Shown here: positions 1 to 10,066 of the stretch, piece by piece
How positions within the stretch are numbered: position 1 is the stretch's first letter
Layout of the letters: each line of letters starts with the position of its first letter
Assembly (NCBI RefSeq): GCF_037076345.1
Contig: NZ_AP024702.1
Span: 2,108,001 to 2,172,000 of the forward strand
Length of the DNA: 64,000 bases
From: Haloferula helveola
GTDB taxonomy: Bacteria; Verrucomicrobiota; Verrucomicrobiia; Verrucomicrobiales; Akkermansiaceae
Reading direction: 5' to 3'
Position numbers and translations under genes: made by a program
Notes under the pieces: generated by a model
Told to the model about the DNA's origin: nothing
What the model saw: only the letters and a program-made list of their open reading frames with translations
Databases searched by the model: none

Positions 1-1223
<1,223 letters not shown>

Positions 1224-1352
1224 TTCGCGGGCATCCTGCCCAATGGTTTCGGGGCGGTGTCTTGACGGGATGGAAAAAACTCCCTGTACCCGAGACGCAT
1301 ACCGGTTAGAAACCCACACGTTCCCCTCTTCTGCTCCGCGGTCGCCCTCGCA

Positions 1353-3056
1353 ATGAAATCCCTGATGTCCGTCCTCACCGCCCTGATGGGCACCCGGGCG
1401 AGCCGCACCAACCTGATGGTCCTCGTTCGGCTGACCGCCGTGCTGATCGGGCTGATCACCACCTACAGCATCGTCTTCCACGTGCTGATGGAGCGCGAAG
1501 GCCAGCACCACTCCTGGGTGACGGGCTTCTATTGGACTCTCACGGTCATGTCGACGCTCGGCTTCGGGGACATCACCTTCGAATCCGACGCCGGCAGACT
1601 CTTTTCCATCATCGTCCTCGTCACAGGCGTTCTGTTCCTGCTGGTGCTGCTGCCCTTCACCTTCATCGAGTTCTTCTACGCACCGTGGATGAAGGCCCAG
1701 GAGAAGGCCAAAGCCCCGCTGAAGGTTCCCTCGGGCACCGAAGGGCACATCATCTTCACCCACTATGGCCCGGTCGCCTCGATGCTGTCGCGCATGTTGG
1801 AGGAATACGCCTACCCGTGGTTTGTGGTCGTTCCCACGCTCGAACAGGCGCTCGACCTGCGCGACCGCGGCGTGCCCGTGGTCATGGGTGACCGCAGCGA
1901 TCCCGAGAGCTACCGCAGGCTGAAGGTGGAGCAAGCCGCAATGGTCGTAACGACTCTTGATGACGTCACCAATGCCAATGTCTGCTTCACCGTCCGCGAA
2001 CTTTCGGACAGCGTGCCGATCGTTGCCTCAGCCAGCTCGGAAATGGTTCGCAGTGCTCTCGAACTCGCGGGCGTGACGCACATCCTCCGGCTTGAGGAAA
2101 TGATGGGCCAGACGCTCGCCAGGCGGGTGATCGGCAACGACGCCGCCGCCCATACCATCGGAGACATCGAGGGCCTGATCATCGCCGAAGCCAGTGCAGC
2201 CCACACACCATTGGTCGGCAAGACGGTCGCCGAAAGCGACCTCCGCGGGCAGACCGGTGTGACCATCGTCGGCCTGTGGTCCCGCGGGAAGTTCAAGCCG
2301 GTCGATCCCGACACCAAGATCCGCGAACACTCGGTGCTGGTGATGGCGGGATCGCGCCAGCACTTCGACCAATACGACCGGCTTTTCGGCAAGCGGGATG
2401 GCAAGGCGCCTGCCCGGGTTGTCATTGCCGGCGGCGGGCGGGTGGGACGCGCCACCGCCCAGGCATTGACCGAAGCGGGCATCCACTGGACCCTGATCGA
2501 AAAGCTACCCGAACGTGTCCGCCATCTGCCGAACACCGTGATCGGCGACGCCTCGGACTTCGATGTCCTCGTCAAGGCAGGCCTGCACCAGGCCGCTTCG
2601 GTGATCGTGACCACCCACGACGACGACGTGAACGCCTTCCTCACCATCTTCTTCCGGCGGCTGAGAAACAACATGCAGATCATCTGCCGGTGCACCCAGG
2701 AATCCAACGCCGCCCGCCTCCATCGCGCGGGCGCGGACGTCACGCTGTCCTACGCCTCAATGGGCGCGAACACGATTTTCAACCTCCTCCGCAGCAGCGA
2801 CACCGTGCTGCTGGCCGAAGGCGTCAACATCTTCTCGGTCTCGGTGCCGTCCTGCCTCGCCGGCATGACTTTGGCCGACTCGGCCGTGCGCTCCCGGACC
2901 GGCTGCTCGGTGCTCGCGGTGGAAGTCGCAGGCAACCGCCAGGTCAACCCCGACCCGTTCGAGCCCCTTCCCGACGAAGGGCGTCTTGTGCTGATCGGAA
3001 CGCTTGAAGCCGAGCGGAAGTTCCTCGAGGTGTTCAAGCCGTCGCTGGCGAGCTAG
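1353..3056 (+). CDS. Potassium channel with two TrkA (RCK) modules
   Basis: A 567-residue ion-channel subunit. Two N-terminal membrane helices (about residues 22-47 and 86-107) flank a pore loop with selectivity filter TLGFGD at residues 68-73, a variant of the K+ filter TVGYGD. The cytoplasmic part has two successive TrkA-N/TrkA-C (RCK) units. The first starts near residue 125 (HIIFTHYGP). The second starts near residue 352 with a Rossmann motif IAGGGRVGRATA. The family gates K+ flux in response to bound nucleotide or ions. The gene stands alone, 129 bp after the oxidase, and converges on the aminotransferase gene with only 13 bp between them. Confidence 0.88.
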   Translation: MKSLMSVLTALMGTRASRTNLMVLVRLTAVLIGLITTYSIVFHVLMEREGQHHSWVTGFYWTLTVMSTLGFGDITFESDAGRLFSIIVLVTGVLFLLVLLPFTFIEFFYAPWMKAQEKAKAPLKVPSGTEGHIIFTHYGPVASMLSRMLEEYAYPWFVVVPTLEQALDLRDRGVPVVMGDRSDPESYRRLKVEQAAMVVTTLDDVTNANVCFTVRELSDSVPIVASASSEMVRSALELAGVTHILRLEEMMGQTLARRVIGNDAAAHTIGDIEGLIIAEASAAHTPLVGKTVAESDLRGQTGVTIVGLWSRGKFKPVDPDTKIREHSVLVMAGSRQHFDQYDRLFGKRDGKAPARVVIAGGGRVGRATAQALTEAGIHWTLIEKLPERVRHLPNTVIGDASDFDVLVKAGLHQAASVIVTTHDDDVNAFLTIFFRRLRNNMQIICRCTQESNAARLHRAGADVTLSYASMGANTIFNLLRSSDTVLLAEGVNIFSVSVPSCLAGMTLADSAVRSRTGCSVLAVEVAGNRQVNPDPFEPLPDEGRLVLIGTLEAERKFLEVFKPSLAS

Positions 3057-3069
3057 GCGATCATAACGC

Positions 3070-4335
3070 TCATTCCGCCCACGCCTTCCTGACTTCCTCG
3101 CCGATGATCCGGATGCCTCCCTTCACGGCATCCTCGTCCATCGTGAAGGTCATGCGCAGGCACTCCTGGCGGTGGCGCCAAGATTCGTCCTCGAGACCGA
3201 AGAAGAAATAGTTCCCGGGAACAATCAGGACCCCCCGGGCCTTGAGCCGTTCGTAAAGCTCCCTCGCGGAGATCGGCAGGCCGGGGAACCACAGCCAGAG
3301 GAAAAGCGCACCTTCACTACGATGAATGTAGTATTCGAAGGAGTCACCGAACGATTCCGCGACCCACTCCCGGGCCATGCGCGACTTCTCGACGTAGAAC
3401 GGTTTCACCGTCTCGTTCGAAATCTTCAGGATCTCACCGCTCTCGATCAGAGGCCGCGCGATCACCTGCCCGATGTTCGGATTGGACAGCCCGACAACCG
3501 AGCTCATCGATGCCACCGCACCGGCAACCTTCGGGTGTGCCACCACGATTCCCGTGCGCGTTCCCGGCAGGCCGATCTTCGACAGGCTCAGCGTCAGGAT
3601 GATGTGTTCGTCCCAGACCGGCGTCGCTTCGGTGAAGATGACGTTCGGGAATGGAGCGCCGTAGGCGTTGTCGATGATCAGCGGGATGCCGTGTGCCTTC
3701 GCCAGATCCGACAGACGGGCGATCTCGCCGTCGGTCAGCACGTTGCCGGTCGGATTCGTCGGCCGCGAAACGCAGATCGCGGCAATGTCTTCGGTCACCT
3801 CGAGCTTGTCGAAGTCGACGCGATACTTGAACTCGTGCTCGCCGGTTTTCTCGATCTTCGGCGGCACCGCGCGGAACATGTCGCCGCAGGTTCCCTGGTT
3901 GGCGTAGCCGATGTACTCCGGCACCAGCGGCAGCAGGATCTTCTTGCGGCGTCCGTCGGGCATTTCGCCGCCGAGAAGGTTGAAGAGGAAGAAGAAGGCG
4001 GTCTGCCCTCCGGGCGTCACCGCGAAATTCTCCGAGCCCACCTTCCAGCCGAACTCCCGGCGGAAGAGTGTCGAGAGCGCCTCAATGAAGCGCGGATTGC
4101 CCTGGGGCGGGTCGTAATTCGCCAGCATCCGTTCGAGGGCACCGGGCTCCTCGGTGATCTCCTCCATCCGCCGTCGCCAGATCGCGTTGACTTCCGGAAT
4201 GTGCGCCGGTTGACCGCCGCCAAGCATGCGGATGTCACCTCCGGCGGCGAGCGCCTCGCCGAGGTCCTTCATCAGCTCGCCGATTCCGCTTCCCGAGCCG
4301 AGCTCGAGGCCGAGTTTGGAAAATTCGAAGTCCAT
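3070..4335 (-). CDS. avtA: Valine--pyruvate aminotransferase-like, AvtA family
   Basis: A 421-residue PLP-dependent class I/II aminotransferase; AvtA transfers an amino group between valine or alanine and pyruvate or 2-ketoisovalerate. The N terminus (GIGELMKDL, LGGGQPAHIPEV) matches AvtA rather than general aspartate aminotransferases. The PLP lysine is K253 in SLSKIGLPGTR, with RPTNPTGNVL before it. The open frame extends further upstream, but that extension runs into the divergent peroxiredoxin gene. The ATG at 4335 gives the family's usual length and leaves a 70-bp intergenic space. Substrate preference is inferred from family resemblance. Confidence 0.85.
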   Translation of the reverse strand: MDFEFSKLGLELGSGSGIGELMKDLGEALAAGGDIRMLGGGQPAHIPEVNAIWRRRMEEITEEPGALERMLANYDPPQGNPRFIEALSTLFRREFGWKVGSENFAVTPGGQTAFFFLFNLLGGEMPDGRRKKILLPLVPEYIGYANQGTCGDMFRAVPPKIEKTGEHEFKYRVDFDKLEVTEDIAAICVSRPTNPTGNVLTDGEIARLSDLAKAHGIPLIIDNAYGAPFPNVIFTEATPVWDEHIILTLSLSKIGLPGTRTGIVVAHPKVAGAVASMSSVVGLSNPNIGQVIARPLIESGEILKISNETVKPFYVEKSRMAREWVAESFGDSFEYYIHRSEGALFLWLWFPGLPISARELYERLKARGVLIVPGNYFFFGLEDESWRHRQECLRMTFTMDEDAVKGGIRIIGEEVRKAWAE

Positions 4336-4405
4336 GGGTGTCGATCCGTTGACCAACCGGTTCGGATGCTCATAGTGGACGCCGAACCCCGAAATACCAA
4401 TCATC

Positions 4406-4900
4406 ATGGCACTCCAAACTGGCGACCCCGCACCCGACTTCACTCTTGTCAGCAAAGGACCGGAAGGTCCCGAACTCGTGACGCTCAGTGAACTGACCGG
4501 CAAGAGCAATCTGGTCCTCTTGTTCTTTCCCATGGCGTTCACTGGAGTTTGCACACAGGAGTTTTGCGACCTGACCGGTGGCATCGCTGCCTACGACGCG
4601 CTCGACGCCAAGGTCATCGGCATCTCCGGCGACAATCCGTTCGCCCAGGAAGCGTGGGCCCAGAAGGAAGGCATCGGCATCCAACTGCTCAGCGACTACG
4701 AGCACACCGCCGCCAAGGCGTATGGCGTCGCCTACGAGCAATTCCTGCCCGAGGCCAACCTGATCATGGGCGGTGTTTCCAAACGCTCGGCCTTTGTGAT
4801 CGATAAGGAAGGCGTGGTCCGCCACATCGACATCCAGGAGCATCCGAAGGACCTGCCGGACTTCGATGCCGTGAAAAGCGTGCTCGAAGGGCTTTCCTGA
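4406..4900 (+). CDS. Peroxiredoxin (AhpC/TSA family)
   Basis: A 164-residue cytosolic thiol peroxidase that reduces hydrogen peroxide and organic hydroperoxides. The catalytic motif PMAFTGVC puts the peroxidatic cysteine at residue 49; C54 nearby could be a resolving cysteine. The chain has the thioredoxin-fold order of BCP/AhpE-like peroxiredoxins, including IGISGDNPFAQEAW and RSAFVIDKEG. It is transcribed divergently from avtA and followed within 30 bp by a strong hairpin, so it is probably monocistronic. Confidence 0.9.
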   Translation: MALQTGDPAPDFTLVSKGPEGPELVTLSELTGKSNLVLLFFPMAFTGVCTQEFCDLTGGIAAYDALDAKVIGISGDNPFAQEAWAQKEGIGIQLLSDYEHTAAKAYGVAYEQFLPEANLIMGGVSKRSAFVIDKEGVVRHIDIQEHPKDLPDFDAVKSVLEGLS

Positions 4901-4926
4901 AGTCCGCCCATCCCAACTTCAAAAGC

Positions 4927-4955
4927 AAAGCCGCCGGGGATTCCCTGGCGGCTTT
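4927..4955 (+). terminator. Intrinsic terminator after peroxiredoxin gene
   Basis: A perfect 9-bp stem, AAAGCCGCC (4927-4935) with GGCGGCTTT (4947-4955), closes on an 11-base loop containing GGGG/CCC. The right arm ends in TTT. It lies 27 bp after the stop codon. Confidence 0.75.
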
Positions 4956-4973
4956 CTCGTGTTCGCGTCCCTC

Positions 4974-4996
4974 GGACCGCGCGACCCCAGTCGCGC
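4974..4996 (+). repeat. 23-bp palindromic motif, copy 1
   Basis: Reads GGACCGCGCGA, six bases, TCGCGC; GCGCGA and TCGCGC can pair as a hairpin stem. Four more copies lie at 5327-5349 (inverted), 36185-36207, 60256-60278 and 60391-60413 (inverted). Copies differ only in the six-base loop. Confidence 0.8.
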
Positions 4997-5080
4997 ATCG
5001 GCCCACAACTTCGCTAGATCTCGTAGCCGCGAAACAGCGAACGACGGGGAGCCGTTTTCAGACAAGAACCGCAACTTCAA

Positions 5081-5187
5081 GCGAACCGCCAAAATCGCGA
5101 AACTCCGCGAAACCCAAAATCTGGAAGTCATCTCGGATCTCACCGATTTCGCGCAATTTCGTGGTTTTCGCGGTTCAATTTCTTCAT
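5081..5187 (-). repeat. ~105-bp inverted-repeat element, copy 1
   Basis: Read on the minus strand it begins TGAAGAAATTGAACCGCG, continues through a G+A-rich arm (GCGCGAAATC), a variable centre and a TTTCGCG arm, and ends in GGCGGTTCGC. The two arms are imperfect inverted repeats of about 30 bp. The same arrangement occurs at 22322-22421 on the plus strand, with similarity across the centre too. Confidence 0.7.
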
Positions 5188-5326
5188 CGAGCCCACTGAA
5201 CCAACTACAGATTACCGAACCGCTGGAGGCACGAAGACGAAGGGCATCAGATCCCTCTCCGGTTCGGACTTTGCGTCTTGGCGCCTTGGCGGTTCAAAAA
5301 CTCTGCCGACGCACACAAGCTACGGA

Positions 5327-5349
5327 GCGCGACTGGAGTCGCGCGGTCC
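5327..5349 (-). repeat. 23-bp palindromic motif, copy 2 (inverted)
   Basis: On the minus strand it reads GGACCGCGCGA-CTCCAG-TCGCGC and differs at a single base from the copy at 4974. The two copies face each other and enclose the ~105-bp element. Confidence 0.8.
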
Positions 5350-5357
5350 TCTCCCCA

Positions 5358-5963
5358 TCACTCGGCCGCGGCCGAATCGTCCTCACCGGCGTCAACCGGA
5401 GGCGGCTCGGGAAGAGGTGGCACTTCAGGAGCACCATCGGTGGCCGGCTCGGACGGCAGCAATGGAACATCGGCCGGTGCGTCCGGGTCGATCTCGGTCG
5501 GAACCACCGGAACGTCGGGGTCGCCCTCCTCGATCTGGTCGAGCGGGATGATCCCGTCACTTGGCGGCGGCGGCCAAACCTGCACTTCGCCGTCGCCGTA
5601 GGGAGTCATCGCCGCCTCGTTCTCGCCCATCACCTGGACGGTCGAGACGTAGCCGAGTTCACCGCTGTCTAGCTCGACTTTGACGAAGCTGCCGTCGTCC
5701 ATGATCACCTTCATCGGCGTGCCGGCCTTGAGCAGTTTGTCGGCGTTCGCATCGCCATCCGGCCGCTTCTTGAAGAATCCGGTGCTGTCCATCGAGGCCT
5801 TGATGAACTCGCCCGGACGGTAACCGGAATCGACCACCCGGGCCGAAGAACCACCGCCGCCCGCCGTGTCCAGCGGGTCGTAGCCAGAGGAAATGGGGCC
5901 GCCTTGCTCGCATGCCGCAAGCATCAGACCCAGGACCGGGAGGGAGATCAGTCGGATGTTCAT
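5358..5963 (-). CDS. SH3-like lipoprotein
   Basis: A 201-residue predicted lipoprotein. The N terminus is a lipoprotein signal with lipobox LAAC (C18). Residues about 45-115 resemble a bacterial SH3-like domain (GYRPGEFIKASM, ..FVKVELDSGELGYVST), which usually binds peptidoglycan or other cell-wall ligands. The C-terminal third is a low-complexity Pro/Asp/Glu-rich tail (PPLPEPPPVDAGEDD) and probably unstructured. The next minus-strand gene upstream ends at 6001, so the two could be co-transcribed. Function beyond envelope binding is unknown. Confidence 0.75.
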   Translation of the reverse strand: MNIRLISLPVLGLMLAACEQGGPISSGYDPLDTAGGGGSSARVVDSGYRPGEFIKASMDSTGFFKKRPDGDANADKLLKAGTPMKVIMDDGSFVKVELDSGELGYVSTVQVMGENEAAMTPYGDGEVQVWPPPPSDGIIPLDQIEEGDPDVPVVPTEIDPDAPADVPLLPSEPATDGAPEVPPLPEPPPVDAGEDDSAAAE

Positions 5964-6000
5964 GAAGACTAACGGAACCTGACACGCACCATGGTCAGGG

Positions 6001-6867
6001 TCAACGGCTTATGAGGAGCATGGCGACGTGCTCGCGCATCGCCTCCCGCCAGTGCCGCGGTGCCTCTCCGAGTCGCGAAGCCAGCCGGCCCGTCGCCATC
6101 GCGGTGTGGCGCGGCCGCGTGGCGCGGAAAAAGGAAACCTCATCGAGATGCTGAACCTCGACCTCCGGGCGGGCTGCGAGCGCACCGGCTTCGACCATCT
6201 GGTCCAGAATCGCCTCGGCCATGCCATTCCAGCTCACCGGCTCGCCGGCGTTGCACGCGTGCAGCAGTTCGTTGCGGATCCCTTCCTCCAGCAACCGCTC
6301 GATCCAGCCGGCCAAATCCTTGGTGAAACATGGCAGCGAGGTCTTGTCGGCCACCGCAGCCAGCGGCTCCCCGGCCAAGGCGCGGCTGACGACCTGCTCG
6401 GGAAAGGCCGGGCGCTCGGGGCCGAAGACCCACGAAACCCGGATCACGCAGCCCTCCGCATCAAGCACGGCCCGCTCGCCCGCCGCCTTGGTGGAACCGT
6501 AGACGGACAAAGGGTTCACCTTCACGTCCTCGCCGTGGAGACCCTCGTCGGCCCCGCCGAGCACGTAGTCCGTGCTGAAATGAACCATCACCCGCCCACT
6601 GCGCCGGCACGACTCGGCGAGTTCCGCCGGCACCGCGGCATTGACCCTCTCGGCCAGAGCCGGGTCGTCCTCACAGGCCTCGAGCGACGTGATCGCGGCT
6701 GGATTCAGCAGAACATCGAAGTCAAGGGCCTCGATCCGGCTTACCAGGCCGGGAGCCGCAAGATCCCACTCGCCGCGCGGCAGTTCCAGAACCTGGTGTC
6801 GCCCCCGAAGCCGGTCGGCCAGCGCACGACCCACCCGGCCGGTGGTCCCGGTGATCGCGACACGCAT
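6001..6867 (-). CDS. dTDP-4-dehydrorhamnose reductase-like SDR
   Basis: A 288-residue NAD(P)-dependent sugar-nucleotide reductase of the extended SDR family, closest in layout to RmlD/RfbD (last step of dTDP-L-rhamnose synthesis). The Rossmann motif TGTTGRVG is at residues 6-13, STDYVLGG near 98-105, and the catalytic YxxxK is Y123/K127 (YGSTK). No rmlA, rmlB or rmlC lies beside it. It sits 10 bp downstream of the small membrane-protein gene and converges with nothing, so a two-gene operon is likely. Exact substrate is inferred. Confidence 0.8.
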   Translation of the reverse strand: MRVAITGTTGRVGRALADRLRGRHQVLELPRGEWDLAAPGLVSRIEALDFDVLLNPAAITSLEACEDDPALAERVNAAVPAELAESCRRSGRVMVHFSTDYVLGGADEGLHGEDVKVNPLSVYGSTKAAGERAVLDAEGCVIRVSWVFGPERPAFPEQVVSRALAGEPLAAVADKTSLPCFTKDLAGWIERLLEEGIRNELLHACNAGEPVSWNGMAEAILDQMVEAGALAARPEVEVQHLDEVSFFRATRPRHTAMATGRLASRLGEAPRHWREAMREHVAMLLISR

Positions 6868-6877
6868 CCGCCTCCCC

Positions 6878-7186
6878 TCAAACCACGCCGGTTTCGCTCA
6901 GGCTATCTTCAACAAAACCGTCACCGGCATCGCGGATCCCGCGCAGGCGGCGTTGCACGCCACGCTTGGTCCGCGGGCCGTTCACCTTGTTGACGATGCC
7001 CGCCACGGTCAGAGGCATCAGCGCCGCCACGCCGAGGGCCGCCAGCCCGATCGCGATGCCGCGACGCGCGTTGGCATGCATTACCTCTCCAAGAATCAGT
7101 CCCGCAGCCGCGCCGAGCAAAGCCGGCGAAACCATCGCCGAAGTCTCGGTCCATGCGCGCTCCTGCTCGTCGTTCTCGTACGTCAT
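6878..7186 (-). CDS. Small two-helix membrane protein
   Basis: A 102-residue hypothetical. After a charged N terminus it has two hydrophobic segments (about residues 19-36 and 43-64), then a basic tail (RTKRGVQRRLRGIR). It lies 10 bp upstream of the RmlD-like gene in the same direction. No family is recognised. Divergent transcription from the guanylyltransferase gene supports this frame as real. Confidence 0.6.
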   Translation of the reverse strand: MTYENDEQERAWTETSAMVSPALLGAAAGLILGEVMHANARRGIAIGLAALGVAALMPLTVAGIVNKVNGPRTKRGVQRRLRGIRDAGDGFVEDSLSETGVV

Positions 7187-7315
7187 GCCGAATTCCTAGC
7201 AGGCTCACGGGGCGCGACAACCACGGAAACGTTCCAATCATCACCGGGATTGGGGCTTTCCGTCGGGCCTGCGACCCTTACAGTCCCGCGCGAATACCCG
7301 CACTGCCCGTTTTTC

Positions 7316-8389
7316 ATGGCCTCCACCTACGCTCTCATCCTTGCCGGCGGTTCCGGCACCCGTTTCTGGCCGCTCAGCCGGGACGCCCGCCCGAAGCAAC
7401 TGCTCAACCTTTTTGGCAGCGACACGCTGCTCGAGCAAACGATCAACCGACTCGACGGCCTCGTGCCGCGCGAGAACATCCTGATCCTGACCAATGCCGC
7501 GCAGATCGATGCGGTGCGCGAGGTCGCGTCGATGCTGCCGCCGGAAAACATCTTCGCCGAACCTGCGAAACGCGACACCGCCCCGGCCGTCGCGCTCGGA
7601 ATCGGACTTGTCGCCGCCCGCGACCCCGGCGCCACGATGATGGTGCTCCCGGCCGACCAACTGATCCAGGACACGGTCGCCTACCACGCGGTCATGCGCG
7701 ATGCGATCGCGACCGCCGAGAAGTCCGACGGGCTGGTCACCATCGGCATCCGCCCGACCTGGCCGTGCCCGTCGTACGGCTACATCGAGCGCGGCAGCCG
7801 CGCCAGCATCCCGGGTTTGGACTGCGAGCACCCGCCGGCCGAGGTCTCCCGGTTCCGGGAAAAGCCGAGCACCGATCTCGCCGAGCAGTTCCTCGCCGCC
7901 GGGGGCTTCTGCTGGAATGCCGGCATGTTCGTGTGGTCCTTGCCGACCGTGATCCGCGAGCTTTCGAAGCACGCGCCCGAACTCGCGAACTTCGTTTCCG
8001 AACTCCGCAAGTCGAGCGACCCCGCCGCAACCGTGGCCGCCCAGTTCCCCGAGCTGACCCCGATTTCGATCGACTACGCACTGATGGAAAAGGCCAGCCG
8101 CGTGCTCAACATCGAGGCCACCTTCGACTGGGACGACGTCGGCTCGTGGATCTCGGTGGCGAAATACCTTGAGGCCGATGACTCCGACAACCGCTCGAAC
8201 ACGCCGCTGTCGAAGATCGATTCGGAGAACAACATCGTCTTCAACGACAACAAGAACGTCCGCATCGCGCTGCTCGGCGTCGACGACCTGATCGTGGTGC
8301 AGACCGGCGACGCCCTGCTCATCGCCAACCGCCACCAGGCCGACGCGATCAAAAAGCTCTCCGCCGAGCTCCCGAAGGAACTCCTGTGA
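7316..8389 (+). CDS. manC: Mannose-1-phosphate guanylyltransferase
   Basis: A 357-residue nucleotidyltransferase that makes GDP-mannose from GTP and mannose-1-phosphate. The nucleotide-binding signature LAGGSGTRFWPLSR lies at residues 9-22, followed by PKQLL, the acidic LPADQ motif and FREKP. It has the short, single-domain layout with no C-terminal isomerase domain. The open frame extends to 6641, but the ATG at 7316 gives the family N terminus; the upstream part overlaps two minus-strand genes and has no domain. Confidence 0.92.
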   Translation: MASTYALILAGGSGTRFWPLSRDARPKQLLNLFGSDTLLEQTINRLDGLVPRENILILTNAAQIDAVREVASMLPPENIFAEPAKRDTAPAVALGIGLVAARDPGATMMVLPADQLIQDTVAYHAVMRDAIATAEKSDGLVTIGIRPTWPCPSYGYIERGSRASIPGLDCEHPPAEVSRFREKPSTDLAEQFLAAGGFCWNAGMFVWSLPTVIRELSKHAPELANFVSELRKSSDPAATVAAQFPELTPISIDYALMEKASRVLNIEATFDWDDVGSWISVAKYLEADDSDNRSNTPLSKIDSENNIVFNDNKNVRIALLGVDDLIVVQTGDALLIANRHQADAIKKLSAELPKELL

Positions 8390-8403
8390 AAACCTGAAAT
8401 CTC

Positions 8404-8459
8404 AAACTCGAAACCTCAACCGGTTTGCCGCCGTCGTCGCACCCCGCGCTTTCGAGTTT
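8404..8459. repeat. Short inverted repeat before ruvX
   Basis: AAACTCGAAA (8404-8413) and TTTCGAGTTT (8450-8459) are perfect 10-bp complements separated by 36 bp in the gap between manC and the RuvX gene. This could be a weak terminator or a remnant of a repeat. Confidence 0.4.
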
Positions 8460-8483
8460 GAAGTTTAAAACCTAAAGTTTCCC

Positions 8484-8909
8484 GTGCACCCCGCCCTCGG
8501 AATCGATCACGGCGACGCCCGCATCGGCATCGCCGCCACCGATCCGCTGGGAATCCTCGCCCACCCGGTCGAAACCATCCACGTCCGCACCACCGACCCG
8601 GTCGAGCGGATCGCCGCGATCGTCGCCGAGCGCGACATCAGGACACTCGTCCTCGGCCTGCCTCTGAACCTCGACGGCGAGGAGGGCCCGGCCGCCGGGA
8701 AGGTCCGGAAGTTCGGGGAAAAACTCGCCAAACGCCTGCCGGAACTTCCGCTTCATTTCATCGACGAGTCGCTCACCACCGTGTCCGCGGCTGGCAAGCT
8801 CCGTGCTGCGGGAAGGAACGCCAAAAAGCAGAAGGCGGTGATCGACCAGGCCGCCGCGGTTGAAATTCTCGAGCTTTGGCTCTATGAAAGCGACGGTCAG
8901 GAACTCTGA
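8484..8909 (+). CDS. ruvX: Putative pre-16S rRNA nuclease / Holliday resolvase RuvX (YqgF)
   Basis: A 141-residue RNase H-fold protein. The first strand carries the catalytic Asp (GIDHGDARIGIA, D8), followed by LVLGLPLNLDG and FIDESLTTVSA, and a late acidic region (KAVIDQAAAVEILELWL). YqgF/RuvX processes the 5' end of 16S rRNA and has been proposed as a resolvase. The start is a GTG at 8484; no in-frame ATG gives the conserved N terminus. Confidence 0.9.
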   Translation: MHPALGIDHGDARIGIAATDPLGILAHPVETIHVRTTDPVERIAAIVAERDIRTLVLGLPLNLDGEEGPAAGKVRKFGEKLAKRLPELPLHFIDESLTTVSAAGKLRAAGRNAKKQKAVIDQAAAVEILELWLYESDGQEL

Positions 8910-8927
8910 GCCGCCCCCGAATTCGTC

Positions 8928-10013
8928 ATGATCCGCATTGTTCCCCTTCTTCTCGCCACAGCCGGCCTCGCTGGCGCGACCACCGGCACGATCGTCTCAG
9001 GGTCGACCACCCTGAACATCGTGCCTCAGGCCGGCGCCACCACCGCGGAGGACAAAAACATCATCAACATCAAGGTGCAGCCGGGCGGCAACGCCTCGTG
9101 GCGGACGGAACAGAACACCAGTCTTACCGGCACCGTCGACGTCGAGGTCGAAATCGATATCACCAACGACCGGGCGATCAGCTTCAGCCTGATCGACGGC
9201 AGGGCAAGCGCCACCGACATGCGTTTCCGCGTCGTCAAAACTCAAACGTCCCAACTGGGGTATGATCTCCGGTTTGAGAATCTTTCCTGCGGAATCTTCA
9301 CCACCGCTCCACCTGCCCTGATCACGGATCCGGTCACCGGCGAGTTTGATGCGGCGGACCATACGTTCCTTATCGATCAAGGCACCGCTACCGGCTACTT
9401 TTGGCCCCCGTTTTCCAACAAGACCAACGTCGCTGAAAACTTCGCGCCACCCAATCAGATCGCCGGGGCCGGCGCTGGCACCGGTACGATCACACTGGTC
9501 CCTACAGGTTCAGCGAACGGCTTCACCAGCTACGATATTGTTGCAAGCTTCCCGATAGCGATCGACCAGACGGATGACTCAGGCGACACAACTGTCCGCA
9601 CGATCGCCTCAGGAACGATCCAAGCCACCGGCAGCATTACGGTCGCCGACAGCCCATTCGTCGCGTGGACCAACGCCGAGGGGATTCCGGGAGCGTTGCC
9701 GGGCGATGACTTCAATGGCGACGGCCTGCCAAACGCCTTTGCGTGGGCCTACGGTCTCGGAGCCTACGACGACTATCCCGACAGCCTGCCCCGCTCGACC
9801 GCCGCGGGCGGATTCGAACTTCCTCTGCCGCCCTTCGGCACCGCTGCTCCGATCCTGATCGAGGTTTCCACCACCCTCGGCGTCTGGACACCCCTTCCTG
9901 CCGGACGCTGCTCCGCCGGCGTGAACCCCCTGCCAATCGGCACCACCGGGACGGTCACTGTCACTCCATCCGGCCAGGCCTGCGAATTCCTCCGGTTGCA
10001 GGTCAACGAGTAG
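8928..10013 (+). CDS. Exported hypothetical protein with DGDG-type C-terminal module
   Basis: A 361-residue protein with a clear Sec signal (MIRIVPLLLATAGLAGATT). The body is a Thr/Gly/Asp-rich beta protein of unknown family. Near residue 262 is DDFNGDGLPNAFAWAYGL, a short Ca-binding-like motif that many verrucomicrobial secreted proteins carry before a C-terminal beta domain (here about 290-361). Probably secreted or surface-bound. Function is not recognised. Confidence 0.7.
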   Translation: MIRIVPLLLATAGLAGATTGTIVSGSTTLNIVPQAGATTAEDKNIINIKVQPGGNASWRTEQNTSLTGTVDVEVEIDITNDRAISFSLIDGRASATDMRFRVVKTQTSQLGYDLRFENLSCGIFTTAPPALITDPVTGEFDAADHTFLIDQGTATGYFWPPFSNKTNVAENFAPPNQIAGAGAGTGTITLVPTGSANGFTSYDIVASFPIAIDQTDDSGDTTVRTIASGTIQATGSITVADSPFVAWTNAEGIPGALPGDDFNGDGLPNAFAWAYGLGAYDDYPDSLPRSTAAGGFELPLPPFGTAAPILIEVSTTLGVWTPLPAGRCSAGVNPLPIGTTGTVTVTPSGQACEFLRLQVNE

Positions 10014-10066
10014 GCTTTTACCAAGTCTTAACGAAACTTCGCGCCCTTGGCGGCGTTCTCCCCACC

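Larger units (their letters stand above)
4956..5357. other. Gene-free interval filled with dispersed repeats
   Basis: No plausible gene. The interval holds a 23-bp palindromic motif at 4974-4996 and its inverted copy at 5327-5349. Between them lies a ~105-bp inverted-repeat element (5081-5187), and at 5269-5298 an A+T-richer stretch ending TTGGCGGTTC. Short frames crossing it are repeat-derived. Confidence 0.7.

Noticed and set aside
1224-1352. Sigma-70-like promoter (TTGACG) before the K+ channel gene
   Set aside because: A TTGACG is present near 1261, but the matching -10 at proper spacing is poor, so it is not reported as a feature.
6641-7315. N-terminal extension of the guanylyltransferase frame
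   Set aside because: It lies antisense to two minus-strand genes and has no domain; the family N terminus begins at 7316.
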